In this document: one piece after another, positions 32,681-40,218 of the stretch | Layout: every line of letters begins with the position of its first letter | Numbering within the stretch: the stretch's first letter is position 1 | Origin: Thermoplasmatales archaeon UBA509 | GTDB taxonomy: Archaea > Thermoplasmatota > Thermoplasmata > Thermoplasmatales > Thermoplasmataceae | Assembly: GCA_002498845.1 (NCBI GenBank) | Contig: DAJC01000005.1 | Coordinates: 1-40,218 of the forward strand | DNA: 40,218 bases | Reading direction: 5' to 3' | The notes under the pieces: generated by a model | Databases searched by the model: none | What the model saw: only the letters and a program-made list of their open reading frames with translations | Told to the model about the DNA's origin: nothing | Program-made: the position numbers and the translations under genes

Positions 32681-32688
32681 TTATAAAG
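32681..32688 (-). promoter_or_regulatory. TATA box of the zinc-ribbon gene
   Basis: CTTTATAA on the complement strand centred 27 nt before ATG 32657; it gives a leaderless transcript separate from the kinase message. Confidence 0.6.
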
Positions 32689-32711
32689 AGTTGCTGATAG
32701 GGTTTTTTTCA

Positions 32712-35081
32712 TCAAATGTCCCTTACTGATTTGAAACCGTAATCCTTGGCCGCACAATGGACAAGACTTTTCTTTATCTCGCTCATGTCACTGTACCTGT
32801 TTGCAGGGTCCGGGTCTATGCAACGCATGATGAGGTACTGGAGGGGTTTACGCACCAGCGGGTTGACCTTCGATGGTTCGGTCAGAGGTACAGCTGATGC
32901 CTCCCTTATCAACATGTTTCTGTCTGTGTAGAATTTTCCTGAATTCACCCTGCTCTCAATGAAGACCTGTCTCCTGGCCAGATTCTTTGCAGTCCTGAAA
33001 TCATTTGCTGATCCTGTCAGGAGATAGTACATCACCATTCCAAATTCATATACGTCGTATGTCTCATCTGTATCATAGTTGCTCATCAGTATCTCTGGTG
33101 GTGAATATAGCACAGAGAACTGCGAAAACACGATATTACCAAGACCTCTTATCTTTGCAGATCCGAAATCCACAATCTTTGGTATTATCTCGTCTTTCCT
33201 GATGGCCTGAATGAGCTTCTCAGGAGTTCTGGAATATGTCTTCACAGAAAAGCCGTTCCTGCTTGCGAACATGATGTTGTCAGGTTTTATGTCACCATGG
33301 AGTATCCGGGCGTCGTGGGCGTCCTGAAGGCCCTGTGAAACCCTGATGGCTATTTCAAAGAAGAGCTCCATCTGCTTCTGTGTGTTGAACTTGAAATCGA
33401 GATCTGAAAGCTTCCCTCCCTGAAGAAGTTCCATGACGATTGCTGGAGGATTTTCCTTGTACTTATCCATCTTTGTACTATCATCCGGATATGTACGGAG
33501 TCCAACACCAATTATGTTGACCACGTATTTCCTGCCGTTCAGTACCATCACGTTCTGGAATTCCATAAGGAACTTGCGCAGGAATTCATTGTCAAATGCA
33601 ATTTTTGTTCCATCCGAAGCGAATGGCTTCAGGATTTTTATTGCCACATCAGGCTCACCTGGCCTTGAGGCCTTCAGGACGTATGCAAAGCCAGTTTCCC
33701 TGCTTATTATCTCAGTTACAGTGTAACCTGAGATCTCCCTGCCAATCCAGAAGTCGGGAACATTTGCTGATAATGAAGGTTTCACTGCCTGCTTCTGCGA
33801 AGCCACAACCCTGACAGGAGTCGGGTTTGGATTAACTGCCGCCCGGGAAACCGGCTGGCTTTTCTTGGGTTTTGCCTTGACAGTTTTGAGCAGATCATAG
33901 CTTCCCAGGAAACTCTCCTTCATGCCCCGGGATATCTGTGTTGCACTTCCAACAACAGCGGCCGTGACAACCATGCCGGCCACAAGAGGGAACTGAAAAT
34001 GCCCGGAATATCCTGTTCTGTACATCAGATAGATGCTCAGGAGGAGTACTGACCCATAAAGTACAGATCCTTTCCCTCCCCTGGATGCAATGACACGTCC
34101 AAGAAGGATCAGTACGGCAAGAATCACCACCGCTATGACTAGAATGAAGTAGATCCTTGCTGAAAGAAAATCGTGATAGTTGAGTGAACCGTTCTCAAAA
34201 GACAATGGAAGAAGATGGAAGTAGGAGAGTATTAAGTACCCGCCGGCAAGAGGTAAAGCAGCTCCAGCCACCTTCTTTGCGAACATTGGAGGAGAGATGC
34301 CCCTGAAGATGTACACAACTGCAGTGACTGCAATTATGAGAAGAATGTACGATAACAGCAGATAAAGGATCGGATATTCCAGAACATTCGGTGATGAGAA
34401 GCCTCTGAGAAGGAAGAGAATGCTGGCATTGAATCTCTGCGGCAACATGACCATGTTTCCAAGTATCAGGAATTTTGCGATCTGCCTGTGGAATTTGAAA
34501 CGCATGAAATATGCTTCAACAGCGGCAATTGGGATTGAAAGATAGAGCAACTCACGCAGGAAAACCGGGATTGAATCCAGGATTGCAGGAACATGGTTTA
34601 TGAATGGAATGAATGTCAGAATCATGAAGGAACCCAGGATAATTGCCTCTCCGGATATCTTGTTCTTGACCGGTGCACGTGAGGCAATCGCTGCAGCAAA
34701 CGCAGCCCCTGAAAGCACTGCTACAAAGTATGGCAGCCATTGAAGGGATTGCCCGAAATATGTCTCTACTGCGAAACTGAATGAAGCACTCAGTGCACCT
34801 GGATAGGTAGCAATGAGGTCAAGAATAAGCCAGAATACAAAATAGATCCAGGCAAAACCCACAAGCGTCGATCTTGCTATCCGATATCCTGATTTACCGT
34901 TATCGGCAATTTTTGCCGCCACGACAAGAGTAAATGACGAAAGAAAGAGAAGAACTACGATCCTTGTAATCTGTACAGGTGACGGGAATACGTGCACATA
35001 GGAATTTGCCAGGAATAGAATAGCAAGAATTGCAAGTGAGGCTGACAATGCTCGCATTATCAGGCTGGATCTGCTGGCCAT
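32712..35081 (-). CDS. Polytopic membrane protein kinase
   Basis: 789 residues. Residues ~10-385 hold about 10-12 membrane segments (first SLAILAILFLANSYVHVF) with no large extracellular loop. A Pro/Ser/Lys linker follows (KKSQPVSRAAVNPNPTPVR), then a Hanks-type kinase domain (~455-785): Lys near 482 in DVAIKILKPF, catalytic loop HGDIKPDN near 595, DFGSAKI near 638, YSPPEI, and DVYEFGMVMYYLLTG. The glycine loop is degenerate (SRETGFAYV). GGGGAGGA at 35091-35098 (complement) is 9 nt before ATG 35081, supporting that start over ATG 35057; it overlaps the phosphatase gene by 22 nt. Confidence 0.88.
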   Translation of the reverse strand: MASRSSLIMRALSASLAILAILFLANSYVHVFPSPVQITRIVVLLFLSSFTLVVAAKIADNGKSGYRIARSTLVGFAWIYFVFWLILDLIATYPGALSASFSFAVETYFGQSLQWLPYFVAVLSGAAFAAAIASRAPVKNKISGEAIILGSFMILTFIPFINHVPAILDSIPVFLRELLYLSIPIAAVEAYFMRFKFHRQIAKFLILGNMVMLPQRFNASILFLLRGFSSPNVLEYPILYLLLSYILLIIAVTAVVYIFRGISPPMFAKKVAGAALPLAGGYLILSYFHLLPLSFENGSLNYHDFLSARIYFILVIAVVILAVLILLGRVIASRGGKGSVLYGSVLLLSIYLMYRTGYSGHFQFPLVAGMVVTAAVVGSATQISRGMKESFLGSYDLLKTVKAKPKKSQPVSRAAVNPNPTPVRVVASQKQAVKPSLSANVPDFWIGREISGYTVTEIISRETGFAYVLKASRPGEPDVAIKILKPFASDGTKIAFDNEFLRKFLMEFQNVMVLNGRKYVVNIIGVGLRTYPDDSTKMDKYKENPPAIVMELLQGGKLSDLDFKFNTQKQMELFFEIAIRVSQGLQDAHDARILHGDIKPDNIMFASRNGFSVKTYSRTPEKLIQAIRKDEIIPKIVDFGSAKIRGLGNIVFSQFSVLYSPPEILMSNYDTDETYDVYEFGMVMYYLLTGSANDFRTAKNLARRQVFIESRVNSGKFYTDRNMLIREASAVPLTEPSKVNPLVRKPLQYLIMRCIDPDPANRYSDMSEIKKSLVHCAAKDYGFKSVRDI

Positions 35082-35932
35082 TTGATTGTATCCTCCCCGT
35101 CAGGAACCATGATTATGCTCTGCTTGTGATCAGCGTCGAGTGTGACCCTGAGCAATGCTGCCTTCCCCTTGTGGTATCTGGATGAAAAAATCGACACAAG
35201 TTTTCCCTGGAACATGTATTCATATCCTGTCTTCTTGACCTCATGTGCCCTAACCATCAATGTTATGCCATTCTTTGCTGAGAAATCATCAAAGGCATCT
35301 GGTCCGAAGAGATATGTGCCTTCACCCCTTGTACCCGGAAGAAATCCATCAACATACTCTCTAGGATCATTCCACAGTATCTGGAAGGCCGTGGGATTCG
35401 ATGGTTCAGGGTCATCCATAGGAAGTGATTCCCAGCTTTCGATTGACATCTGATCATTCGGTATTCCTCCGTGAACCACAAGTATGCTGCCGTTCAGCAA
35501 CAGTGCATACGGCAACCTTCCGTAAAGCCGGACTATGTGGGGGTAAACCTCATCCAGCAGCCCCATTTCCTTCAGTTCATCAGTGAAACCATAATAGTCA
35601 TTTGTCAGGATACTTTCGTGGTTTCCCCTCACGATGATGATCTTGTTGCATATTATTGCGGATTCAACAACAAAAAGAAAGTTGAAGAGCTGGTTTTTTC
35701 CCCTGTCAACAAGATCGCCAACAAAGCAGATGACTGAGCTTGATCTGGAAACTGCAAGTGCGTATGATGAAACATCGAGGGCGCCATGTGTATCACCAAC
35801 GAATGTTGCCTGGCCAGATTCGATGACAACTTTCCTGACCGGTACAGGATGGCCAAGCTTCTCAGTGTATCTGTCAAATGTCTGAGATATCATCTCCGGA
35901 ATCAGCAAATAAGGAAAATCCAGCAGAATCAC
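35060..35932 (-). CDS. PPP-family (PP2A-like) Ser/Thr protein phosphatase
   Basis: 290 residues. The three PPP signatures are in order: GDTHG (46-50), GDLVDRG (72-78), RGNHE (102-106), followed by VHGGIPND and, near residue 237, MVRAHEVKKTGYEYMFQGKLV, the His-containing C-terminal metal region. It removes phosphate from Ser/Thr, with a dinuclear metal centre. The GTG at 35932 follows the FHA gene stop after one base; ATG 35893 is a possible later start. It is the natural counter-enzyme of the kinase encoded immediately downstream. Confidence 0.92.
   Translation of the reverse strand: MILLDFPYLLIPEMISQTFDRYTEKLGHPVPVRKVVIESGQATFVGDTHGALDVSSYALAVSRSSSVICFVGDLVDRGKNQLFNFLFVVESAIICNKIIIVRGNHESILTNDYYGFTDELKEMGLLDEVYPHIVRLYGRLPYALLLNGSILVVHGGIPNDQMSIESWESLPMDDPEPSNPTAFQILWNDPREYVDGFLPGTRGEGTYLFGPDAFDDFSAKNGITLMVRAHEVKKTGYEYMFQGKLVSIFSSRYHKGKAALLRVTLDADHKQSIIMVPDGEDTIKWPADPA
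35091..35098 (-). promoter_or_regulatory. Strong ribosome binding site of the kinase gene
   Basis: GGGGAGGA on the complement strand, within the end of the phosphatase gene, 9 nt before ATG 35081. It decides the kinase start and shows internal genes of this operon use Shine-Dalgarno initiation while the first gene is leaderless. Confidence 0.7.
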
Positions 35933-35933
35933 C

Positions 35934-36482
35934 TCATATTGCCTTAAGTGAAGTGACCTTCACAATAGTTCCTTCACCGAATTTTACCAGGGATTTCTCC
36001 TGTATCTTTGTTCTCTCCTTGACCTCAGCAAACTTTGATCCGTCATAAAGGAAGGTACCATTGCTGCTCCCAACATCTTCAAGGTAATATGACCCGCCAT
36101 CCAGTGTAATCTTTGCATGCATACGGGAAACACTCGCATCAGGAATCTGGACAACGTTCTCTGGAGACCTCCCGACCGAAACGGATGGAAATACTGAAAA
36201 GTTAACCTTGACCTTTTTTCCCATCAGGGTATCCATTGGGCTCTGGACAAACTGAAACTCAAGGAAACTCTCCTCTGGAGCTTCCTCCACATGCCCTGAC
36301 GCCGCTGACGGTGTCCCCTGGATGGGTGAGGGTGCTGCCACCTCAGGTTGCTGGGCTGGTGCATCAGGTACAATGACCTGCGACGGTGATTCCATCTCGC
36401 TGATCTTGCCCGATCCACACACTACACAAGCTGTTTCTGAATCCTCATTCTGCGATCCGCACTTTGTGCAAAACCATGTCAT
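35934..36482 (-). CDS. Zinc-ribbon and FHA-domain protein
   Basis: 182 residues. N-terminal zinc ribbon CTKC-x10-CVVC (C5, C8, C19, C22), a Pro/Ala/Ser-rich linker (~30-72), then an FHA domain (~86-180) with GR at 104-105, S119-R-M-H122 and N141-G142, the phosphothreonine-reading residues. It would bind a phosphorylated partner, most obviously the kinase or the vWA protein of the same operon. ATG 36482 lies one base after the vWA stop (TGA-A-ATG) with AAGAGG upstream. Confidence 0.93.
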   Translation of the reverse strand: MTWFCTKCGSQNEDSETACVVCGSGKISEMESPSQVIVPDAPAQQPEVAAPSPIQGTPSAASGHVEEAPEESFLEFQFVQSPMDTLMGKKVKVNFSVFPSVSVGRSPENVVQIPDASVSRMHAKITLDGGSYYLEDVGSSNGTFLYDGSKFAEVKERTKIQEKSLVKFGEGTIVKVTSLKAI

Positions 36483-36483
36483 T

Positions 36484-37668
36484 TCAATTCCTCTTTATCT
36501 TTGTTGTCTGGTTATATGCTTCCTTCTTGTCAACCGAGCCCGAACCGGAGGACAGTACCCTGTCAAGCTTCCTTGTGGCATCAATGAACTCAATCTTTCT
36601 TGTTGCGTTTGCCGCCTCCATGGCCTGCTTGCTTATCCTTGTTGCAGTGTCAAAGTCCCCCTGTGATATCAGATACTCCACCTGGTTCATCTGCATCTTC
36701 AGTCGGGCTTCATTGACCAGATCCCTGTTGATACCGGAGACGACCTTTTCTGAGTTCCTGGTCCTGTTGAGGTTCACGGGATATTTCTCCTCCTTCTGTG
36801 TACCGTCATTGTCGCGATATGAAAGCACTGCCTGGAGAGCTGTAATGCTACCTTCAGGGCCCCCCTTTATATCAACTGAACCTGTGACGTTAACGGGAGT
36901 GGAACCTACAGAACCCAGGTTGACCGTAACAATTCCATCATCTGCAGTGAATGACTGGTCAAAGACGCTTATTGATCCGGCCTCTCTCGGAACCAGCCTG
37001 AGGACCACAGAGGATCCTCCGGAGGTTGCTGCTTCCATGGCATGCTTCCTGAAGGTGTCTGAGACAAGATTTCTGTCCGTTGCATTGACAAAATCCCCGT
37101 TTGTTATGTCAGAGATACGCTTCAGTATTGTTTCGTCGTAATCCCCAATCCCTATGCTCACAATCTTCATGCCAATCTCTGAAGCATTGGCTGCAAGTTT
37201 CTCATACCTGTCAACATCCGTAACGTCTGAAGGCTGACCATCAGTCAGGATTATTGCGGTTACGGACCCCCCCTCTGATGAAAATTTCCTGGCATCCTCA
37301 TACACTGTTTCAAGAGCACGATACAGGCTCGTCCCGCCAGATGCCCTGATCCGGTCTATCTCCTTCGCAATCCTGTCGACATCGTTGACCGGGGCCATTG
37401 GTATGATCCGCTCCACCCTGTTGGCAAAGGAATAGAGGGCAAGTTCGTTGCTCTCACCAAGTACATCGAGAACCATCTTGGCCGCATCCTTGGCATCATC
37501 CAGCTTCTCGCCGTGCATTGAACCACTTCTGTCAACTATGACTGCAAGCGCTGATCCCGATCCGGTTCCTTCGCCCTCCGGCGCACTTATCCTGAGCTGA
37601 AAGTATATCTTTGTAAGCGTGTCGGAGAAGCAACTGGAATTGCTTGTTCGTATGTCTGTCTTCAGCAT
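36484..37668 (-). CDS. von Willebrand factor A domain protein
   Basis: About 394 residues. The vWA domain (~40-220) has a complete MIDAS: VDRSGSM (D46, S48, S50), the Thr of GGTSLY (~114) and the Asp of ILTDGQPSD (~144). A beta-sandwich-like region follows (LRLVPREAGSISVFDQ), then a helical C-terminus (RLKMQMNQVEYLISQGDFDT) resembling a TPR-like hairpin. The frame opens at 37707, but that extension is made by the TATA tract, so the leaderless start is ATG 37668 (MLKTDIRTSNSS). First gene of the kinase/phosphatase/FHA operon; soluble, no signal peptide. Confidence 0.9.
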   Translation of the reverse strand: MLKTDIRTSNSSCFSDTLTKIYFQLRISAPEGEGTGSGSALAVIVDRSGSMHGEKLDDAKDAAKMVLDVLGESNELALYSFANRVERIIPMAPVNDVDRIAKEIDRIRASGGTSLYRALETVYEDARKFSSEGGSVTAIILTDGQPSDVTDVDRYEKLAANASEIGMKIVSIGIGDYDETILKRISDITNGDFVNATDRNLVSDTFRKHAMEAATSGGSSVVLRLVPREAGSISVFDQSFTADDGIVTVNLGSVGSTPVNVTGSVDIKGGPEGSITALQAVLSYRDNDGTQKEEKYPVNLNRTRNSEKVVSGINRDLVNEARLKMQMNQVEYLISQGDFDTATRISKQAMEAANATRKIEFIDATRKLDRVLSSGSGSVDKKEAYNQTTKIKRN

Positions 37669-37685
37669 ATATAGAAAGTAATAAT

Positions 37686-37698
37686 TTAAGTTTAAAAA
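37686..37698 (-). promoter_or_regulatory. TATA box of the vWA-FHA-phosphatase-kinase operon
   Basis: TTTAAACTTAAAT on the complement strand, centred ~25 nt before ATG 37668, within a strongly A/T-rich tract. Confidence 0.6.
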
Positions 37699-37841
37699 TA
37701 TTTTCATTTAGATGTTAATCGCAATTTTCCACCCATTTAAATCCCCGGAATTCAGGTGTCACGGTAAGAGGCTGAGAGTGACTTGAAGACCAGTATTCCC
37801 ACACCGCATAATGTTTTATCCCACATTCTGATCAGGCACCG

Positions 37842-39299
37842 TTGATTGTAGTCAGGTATTCCGAGATAGGTCTCAAGGGCACACGCGCAAGGAGAATGAT
37901 GGAGAATCGTCTTCGGAGCAATATAAGACAGGGGCTCCTGTCAGCTGGAGAAAGCGCAGACTTTAGATGGGAGCGTGGGAGGCTTTTCCTTGATGGATAT
38001 TCCAGATCAGAAGTCGTTATGGATGTACTGAGGCGGACCATGGGGGTTAAATCATTCTCAGAGGTAACAGAGATGAAATTCTCAAAACCTTCTGAAATAG
38101 TGGACATGGCGATCCAGCTCTATTCCGGCTTGCTCTCAGGTAAGAAGTTTGCAGTCAGGTCCAGGAGAGCGGGAGGACAGAACTTTACTTCCATGAACCT
38201 GAATCTTCTTGTCGGTGATGCCCTCTTTCCTTATTCAGACGGGGTTGATCTTGAACATCCCGAAGTTGAGGTGAACATTGAACTCAGGGATAACCGTGCA
38301 TACTTCTTCAGCGGTTCTCACGAGGGGCCAGGCGGTCTTCCCATAGGATCTGAGGGAAAACTTGTGGCTCTGGTCTCCGGAGGAATAGATTCCCCTGTTG
38401 CAGCATGGATGGCAATGAAACGTGGTTCACCACTTGAATTTGTGTTTGTTTCTCTTGCCCACCCTGTGGACACCATGGATTTTCTATGGGTCATGAAAAG
38501 GCTCATTTCACGCTGGGTTCACGGATTTGATCCTGTCATTCACATCCTCGATGGTTCTGCCATTGTGAGGGAGCTTGCAGGCAGGGATGATTACCTGGCA
38601 CCCAGTGTCACATTCAAGCGAATACTCTATTCAACAGCCCAGAGAATTGCCATGTCTACCGGGGCATACGGAATTGTTACCGGGGAATCCCTGGGCCAGG
38701 TATCTTCACAGACCCCGGAAAACCTTCTTGTGATAAACAGTGGAATAGATTTTCCTGTTTACCGTCCTCTGGCAGGCATGGACAAGGATGAGATTACAGC
38801 TATGGCGAGAAGAATTGGCACCTTTCCGGAATCAAACAAGGGAGAATTCTGCTCTCTCTTCTCTAGGAACTCCGTGATGGGAGTTACCTCAGATCAGGTC
38901 AACCATGATATTGGGCTTTTTCCATTTGTTGATAACCTGCTGTCATCTGAAACTGTAATAAGGGGAAGTACGCTGGATGAATATGCATCCAGTATTCCAG
39001 TGACGGACCTGCGGGGTGGTGAATTTGGACCCGACCCTGTTGTGGTAGACCTAAGGGGAATTGAAAAATTCAATGAATGGCATTATCCCGGGTCCTTACA
39101 TGCAAGAATGGGAGATGTCAGGGGGATCGTGGACAAATTCGGAAGAGGGAAAACATATGTGTTCTACTGCCAGAAAGGACTTCAGAGCGCATACGCTGCA
39201 AGTGAGGCCAGGAAGATGGGTGCCATTGCTTATTACTTGACTAGCGAAGCCATTAGAAGAATGACCCAGTCTGGAAAGCCCAATATCAGTGAAACGTGA
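37842..39299 (+). CDS. thiI: ThiI: tRNA 4-thiouridine synthase / thiazole sulfur transferase with rhodanese domain
   Basis: 485 residues. N-terminal ferredoxin-like and THUMP domains (1-160, including RARRMMENRLRSNIRQGLL and FSGSHEGPGGLPIG), the PP-loop LVSGGIDSPVAAWMA (~177-190), and a C-terminal rhodanese domain (~385-475). C337 (GEFCSLF) and C443 (FYCQKG) correspond to the disulfide pair used for sulfur transfer in bacterial ThiI. Many archaeal ThiI lack the rhodanese part, so this is the complete form. TTG start at 37842 with a TATA-like ttttatc at 37814-37820, a leaderless arrangement. Confidence 0.92.
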   Translation: MIVVRYSEIGLKGTRARRMMENRLRSNIRQGLLSAGESADFRWERGRLFLDGYSRSEVVMDVLRRTMGVKSFSEVTEMKFSKPSEIVDMAIQLYSGLLSGKKFAVRSRRAGGQNFTSMNLNLLVGDALFPYSDGVDLEHPEVEVNIELRDNRAYFFSGSHEGPGGLPIGSEGKLVALVSGGIDSPVAAWMAMKRGSPLEFVFVSLAHPVDTMDFLWVMKRLISRWVHGFDPVIHILDGSAIVRELAGRDDYLAPSVTFKRILYSTAQRIAMSTGAYGIVTGESLGQVSSQTPENLLVINSGIDFPVYRPLAGMDKDEITAMARRIGTFPESNKGEFCSLFSRNSVMGVTSDQVNHDIGLFPFVDNLLSSETVIRGSTLDEYASSIPVTDLRGGEFGPDPVVVDLRGIEKFNEWHYPGSLHARMGDVRGIVDKFGRGKTYVFYCQKGLQSAYAASEARKMGAIAYYLTSEAIRRMTQSGKPNISET

Positions 39300-39471
39300 T
39301 GCATGTCCCCCTTAGATTTTCTTTCACTCATTTACTCTTTGACAGGCAAAATTCTGTCGGAGATCCAGTATACCTGAACATTTTCCTGTTTTCAACGTAA
39401 AGGCTCAATCCAAATCACTTATCATTTGGAAGAATTCCTTTTCCGAATTCAAACATTCCTTGAGGTGCCAG
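39300..39471. other. Gap between thiI and the interrupted small gene
   Basis: No gene recognised in these 172 nt. A complement frame ending near 39410 is open for about 44 codons (ending FFQMISDLD) and overlaps the interrupted gene; I do not call it. Confidence 0.3.
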
Positions 39472-39585
39472 CTAAGAGCCAGCTTTCCGGAGTTTTGCAA
39501 TATATGTAGTACAAAAGCTAGCTCTAAGTAATATGCCGTTCAGTTTTTTGATCTTATTACTGTAGTAATCTTCCACTGACATACT

Positions 39586-39606
39586 CCCACGTCTAAAGAA
39601 CGTGGG
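39586..39606 (-). repeat. Right-end hairpin of the IS200/IS605 remnant
   Basis: Perfect 7-bp stem (cccacgt / acgtggg) with a 7-nt loop, the typical subterminal hairpin of this IS family. Confidence 0.7.
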
Positions 39607-39948
39607 GTTCTCGCTTTTGCTCCGCTTTCGTCTTCATCCCTCACGGTTTGGACAGTTTTGCGGGAACCTATTACAGAGTCTTGAGGTCGTTCCAGTCCTG
39701 AACGTTGCCTCTCTGGGGGTATCAGTGCTCCCCTTGCATGCATCCCTGTCTGCATGCAATCGGGACATGCCATTGATCCATCCCTCTTCTCGGACTGCGG
39801 AACTGTGGCATTCCCAACCTCGCAGGGAAGTCCTTTCGGATCAATCCGTTACTGAGGATTTCTCTGCACGACTTACTCCTATATTTCATGAAGCAGTATT
39901 CGTGCCTGAAACTTCAAAAGCCGAACATATTTATGTGTTCGCATTCAT

Positions 39949-39968
39949 CCCAAGACTTAAGTCGTGGG
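39949..39968 (-). repeat. Left-end hairpin of the IS200/IS605 remnant
   Basis: Imperfect 20-nt palindrome cccaagacttaagtcgtggg (one mismatched pair), 12 nt inside the predicted left tip. Confidence 0.65.
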
Positions 39969-40128
39969 CTTTCTGCTCATATAATCGTAAATGACAGTCC
40001 GTTTGATCTTTCTCCAGGTTGCTCTATTTTTGAATTCCTCTTCTGGATCGATAACCGATCGGTATTTCCAGTTTTTCTTCCTCTTGAGAAGATTCTCCAC
40101 TAAAATTCAGAACCATGTTACTTAACTT

Positions 40129-40218
40129 TTAAGTGGACATGCTATTTCCTGATTCTATAGTTTTAGCCTCTATCAGAAGGTCTGGTGTGATCCTGTCGAG
40201 GTGCTTCTCTGTATTAAT
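40129..40218 (-). CDS. Possible C-terminal end of a gene entering from the right edge
   Basis: Open on the complement strand from the edge to TAA at 40129, 29 codons (containing EKHLDRITPDLLIEAKTIES). The composition is protein-like and the frame ends just before the TATA-like element of the next small gene. Too short to identify. Confidence 0.3.
   Translation of the reverse strand: MNTEKHLDRITPDLLIEAKTIESGNSMST

Larger units (their letters stand above)
39577..39980 (-). mobile_element. Deleted IS200/IS605-family (tnpB) element, about 404 nt, with putative omega-RNA 3' end
   Basis: On the complement strand the left end has a hairpin at 39949-39968 (cccaagactt/aagtcgtggg, one mismatch) next to TTAT as putative target motif. 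The right end has the hairpin CCCACGT-ctttaga-ACGTGGG at 39586-39606 in the context GCGAGAACCCCACG, then GTATGTCA. Between them lies the tail of tnpB: GLPCEVGNATVPQSEKRDGS, then ACPDCMQTGMHARGA, and after a frameshift near 39700 RGNVQDWNDLKTL with TAA at 39673-39671. The catalytic RuvC part of TnpB is gone. The ~95 nt after the tnpB stop are the usual place of the omega-RNA scaffold. Confidence 0.7.
39472..40100 (-). pseudogene. Small gene split by the IS200/IS605-derived element
   Basis: The 5' part runs from GTG 40100 to 39981 (40 codons, starting MENLLKRKKNWKYRSVIDPE and ending RTVIYDY). A TATA-like CTTAAAAGTTAAG (complement of ~40121-40133) is 27 nt upstream. The 3' part runs from 39576 to TAG 39472 (VEDYYSNKIKKLNGILL ... 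IAKLRKAGS). Removing 39577-39980 joins the two parts in frame to a basic protein of about 74 residues. No family recognised. Without excision the frame ends at a TAA 5 codons inside the element, so it is probably broken. Confidence 0.5.

Noticed and set aside
36464..37141. 225-codon plus-strand frame
   Set aside because: Antisense of the vWA gene, which has a full MIDAS motif and operon context.
39602..39994. 130-codon plus-strand frame near the right end
   Set aside because: It crosses both hairpins of the IS200/IS605 remnant and is antisense to recognisable tnpB tail codons.
1..40218. CRISPR array, rRNA genes, prophage or plasmid origin
   Set aside because: No regularly spaced repeats, rRNA-like stretches or phage structural genes were seen anywhere in the window.

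Overview
The window looks like chromosomal DNA of a thermoacidophilic euryarchaeon of the order Thermoplasmatales. The evidence is AT-rich archaeal TATA boxes about 25 nt before leaderless starts, frequent TTG and GTG starts, an intron-containing tRNA-Tyr, glycerate 2-kinase, a full AMMECR1/MEMO1/radical-SAM set, and a PPP-type phosphatase. The species cannot be named from the sequence. All product names come from reading the proteins by eye; no database search was run.

Layout. 1-3.75 kb: a large membrane-anchored surface protein running off the left edge, then unrecognised small genes. 4-7.7 kb: an APC amino-acid permease, an AhpD-like protein, a DUF302 protein, a membrane-anchored small beta protein and a methyltransferase. 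7.85-9.8 kb: a sugar pair (SDR epimerase, HddA-like GHMP kinase). 9.9-12.5 kb: AMMECR1 divergent from MEMO1 and its radical SAM partner. 12.6-13.55 kb: a compact operon of a 57-residue ORF, DUF211 and a VIT1/CCC1-like membrane protein. 13.6-15.8 kb: a membrane protein, a winged-helix regulator and a promoter-rich region with TGTCnGACA palindromes and two tiny ORFs, then tRNA-Tyr. 16-19.8 kb: small hypothetical genes, TrmI methyltransferase, glycerate 2-kinase and rhodanese. 19.9-22.7 kb: an MFS exporter overlapping a surface-anchored protein. 22.9-27 kb: SIS isomerase, CinA-like protein, heme-oxygenase-fold protein, histidine phosphatase and PPC-domain protein. 27-31.2 kb: a tyrosine/homogentisate degradation operon with an unexpected iron-type alcohol dehydrogenase, next to a Cld/HemQ-like protein. 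32-37.7 kb: a phosphosignalling locus (vWA, zinc-ribbon/FHA, PPP phosphatase, polytopic membrane kinase, zinc-ribbon protein). 37.8-39.3 kb: ThiI with a rhodanese tail. 39.4-40.2 kb: a small gene split by a deleted IS200/IS605 element that keeps both end hairpins and the last codons of tnpB.

Most interesting: (1) the vWA-FHA-phosphatase-kinase locus, which reads like a self-contained reversible phosphorylation system; (2) the homogentisate operon, where a maleylacetate-reductase-like enzyme may replace glutathione-dependent maleylacetoacetate isomerase; (3) the tnpB remnant with a putative omega-RNA 3' end, sitting in a small gene whose frame can be rejoined exactly; (4) the small ORFs and palindromes around 15.2-15.75 kb and the 57-residue ORF coupled to DUF211.
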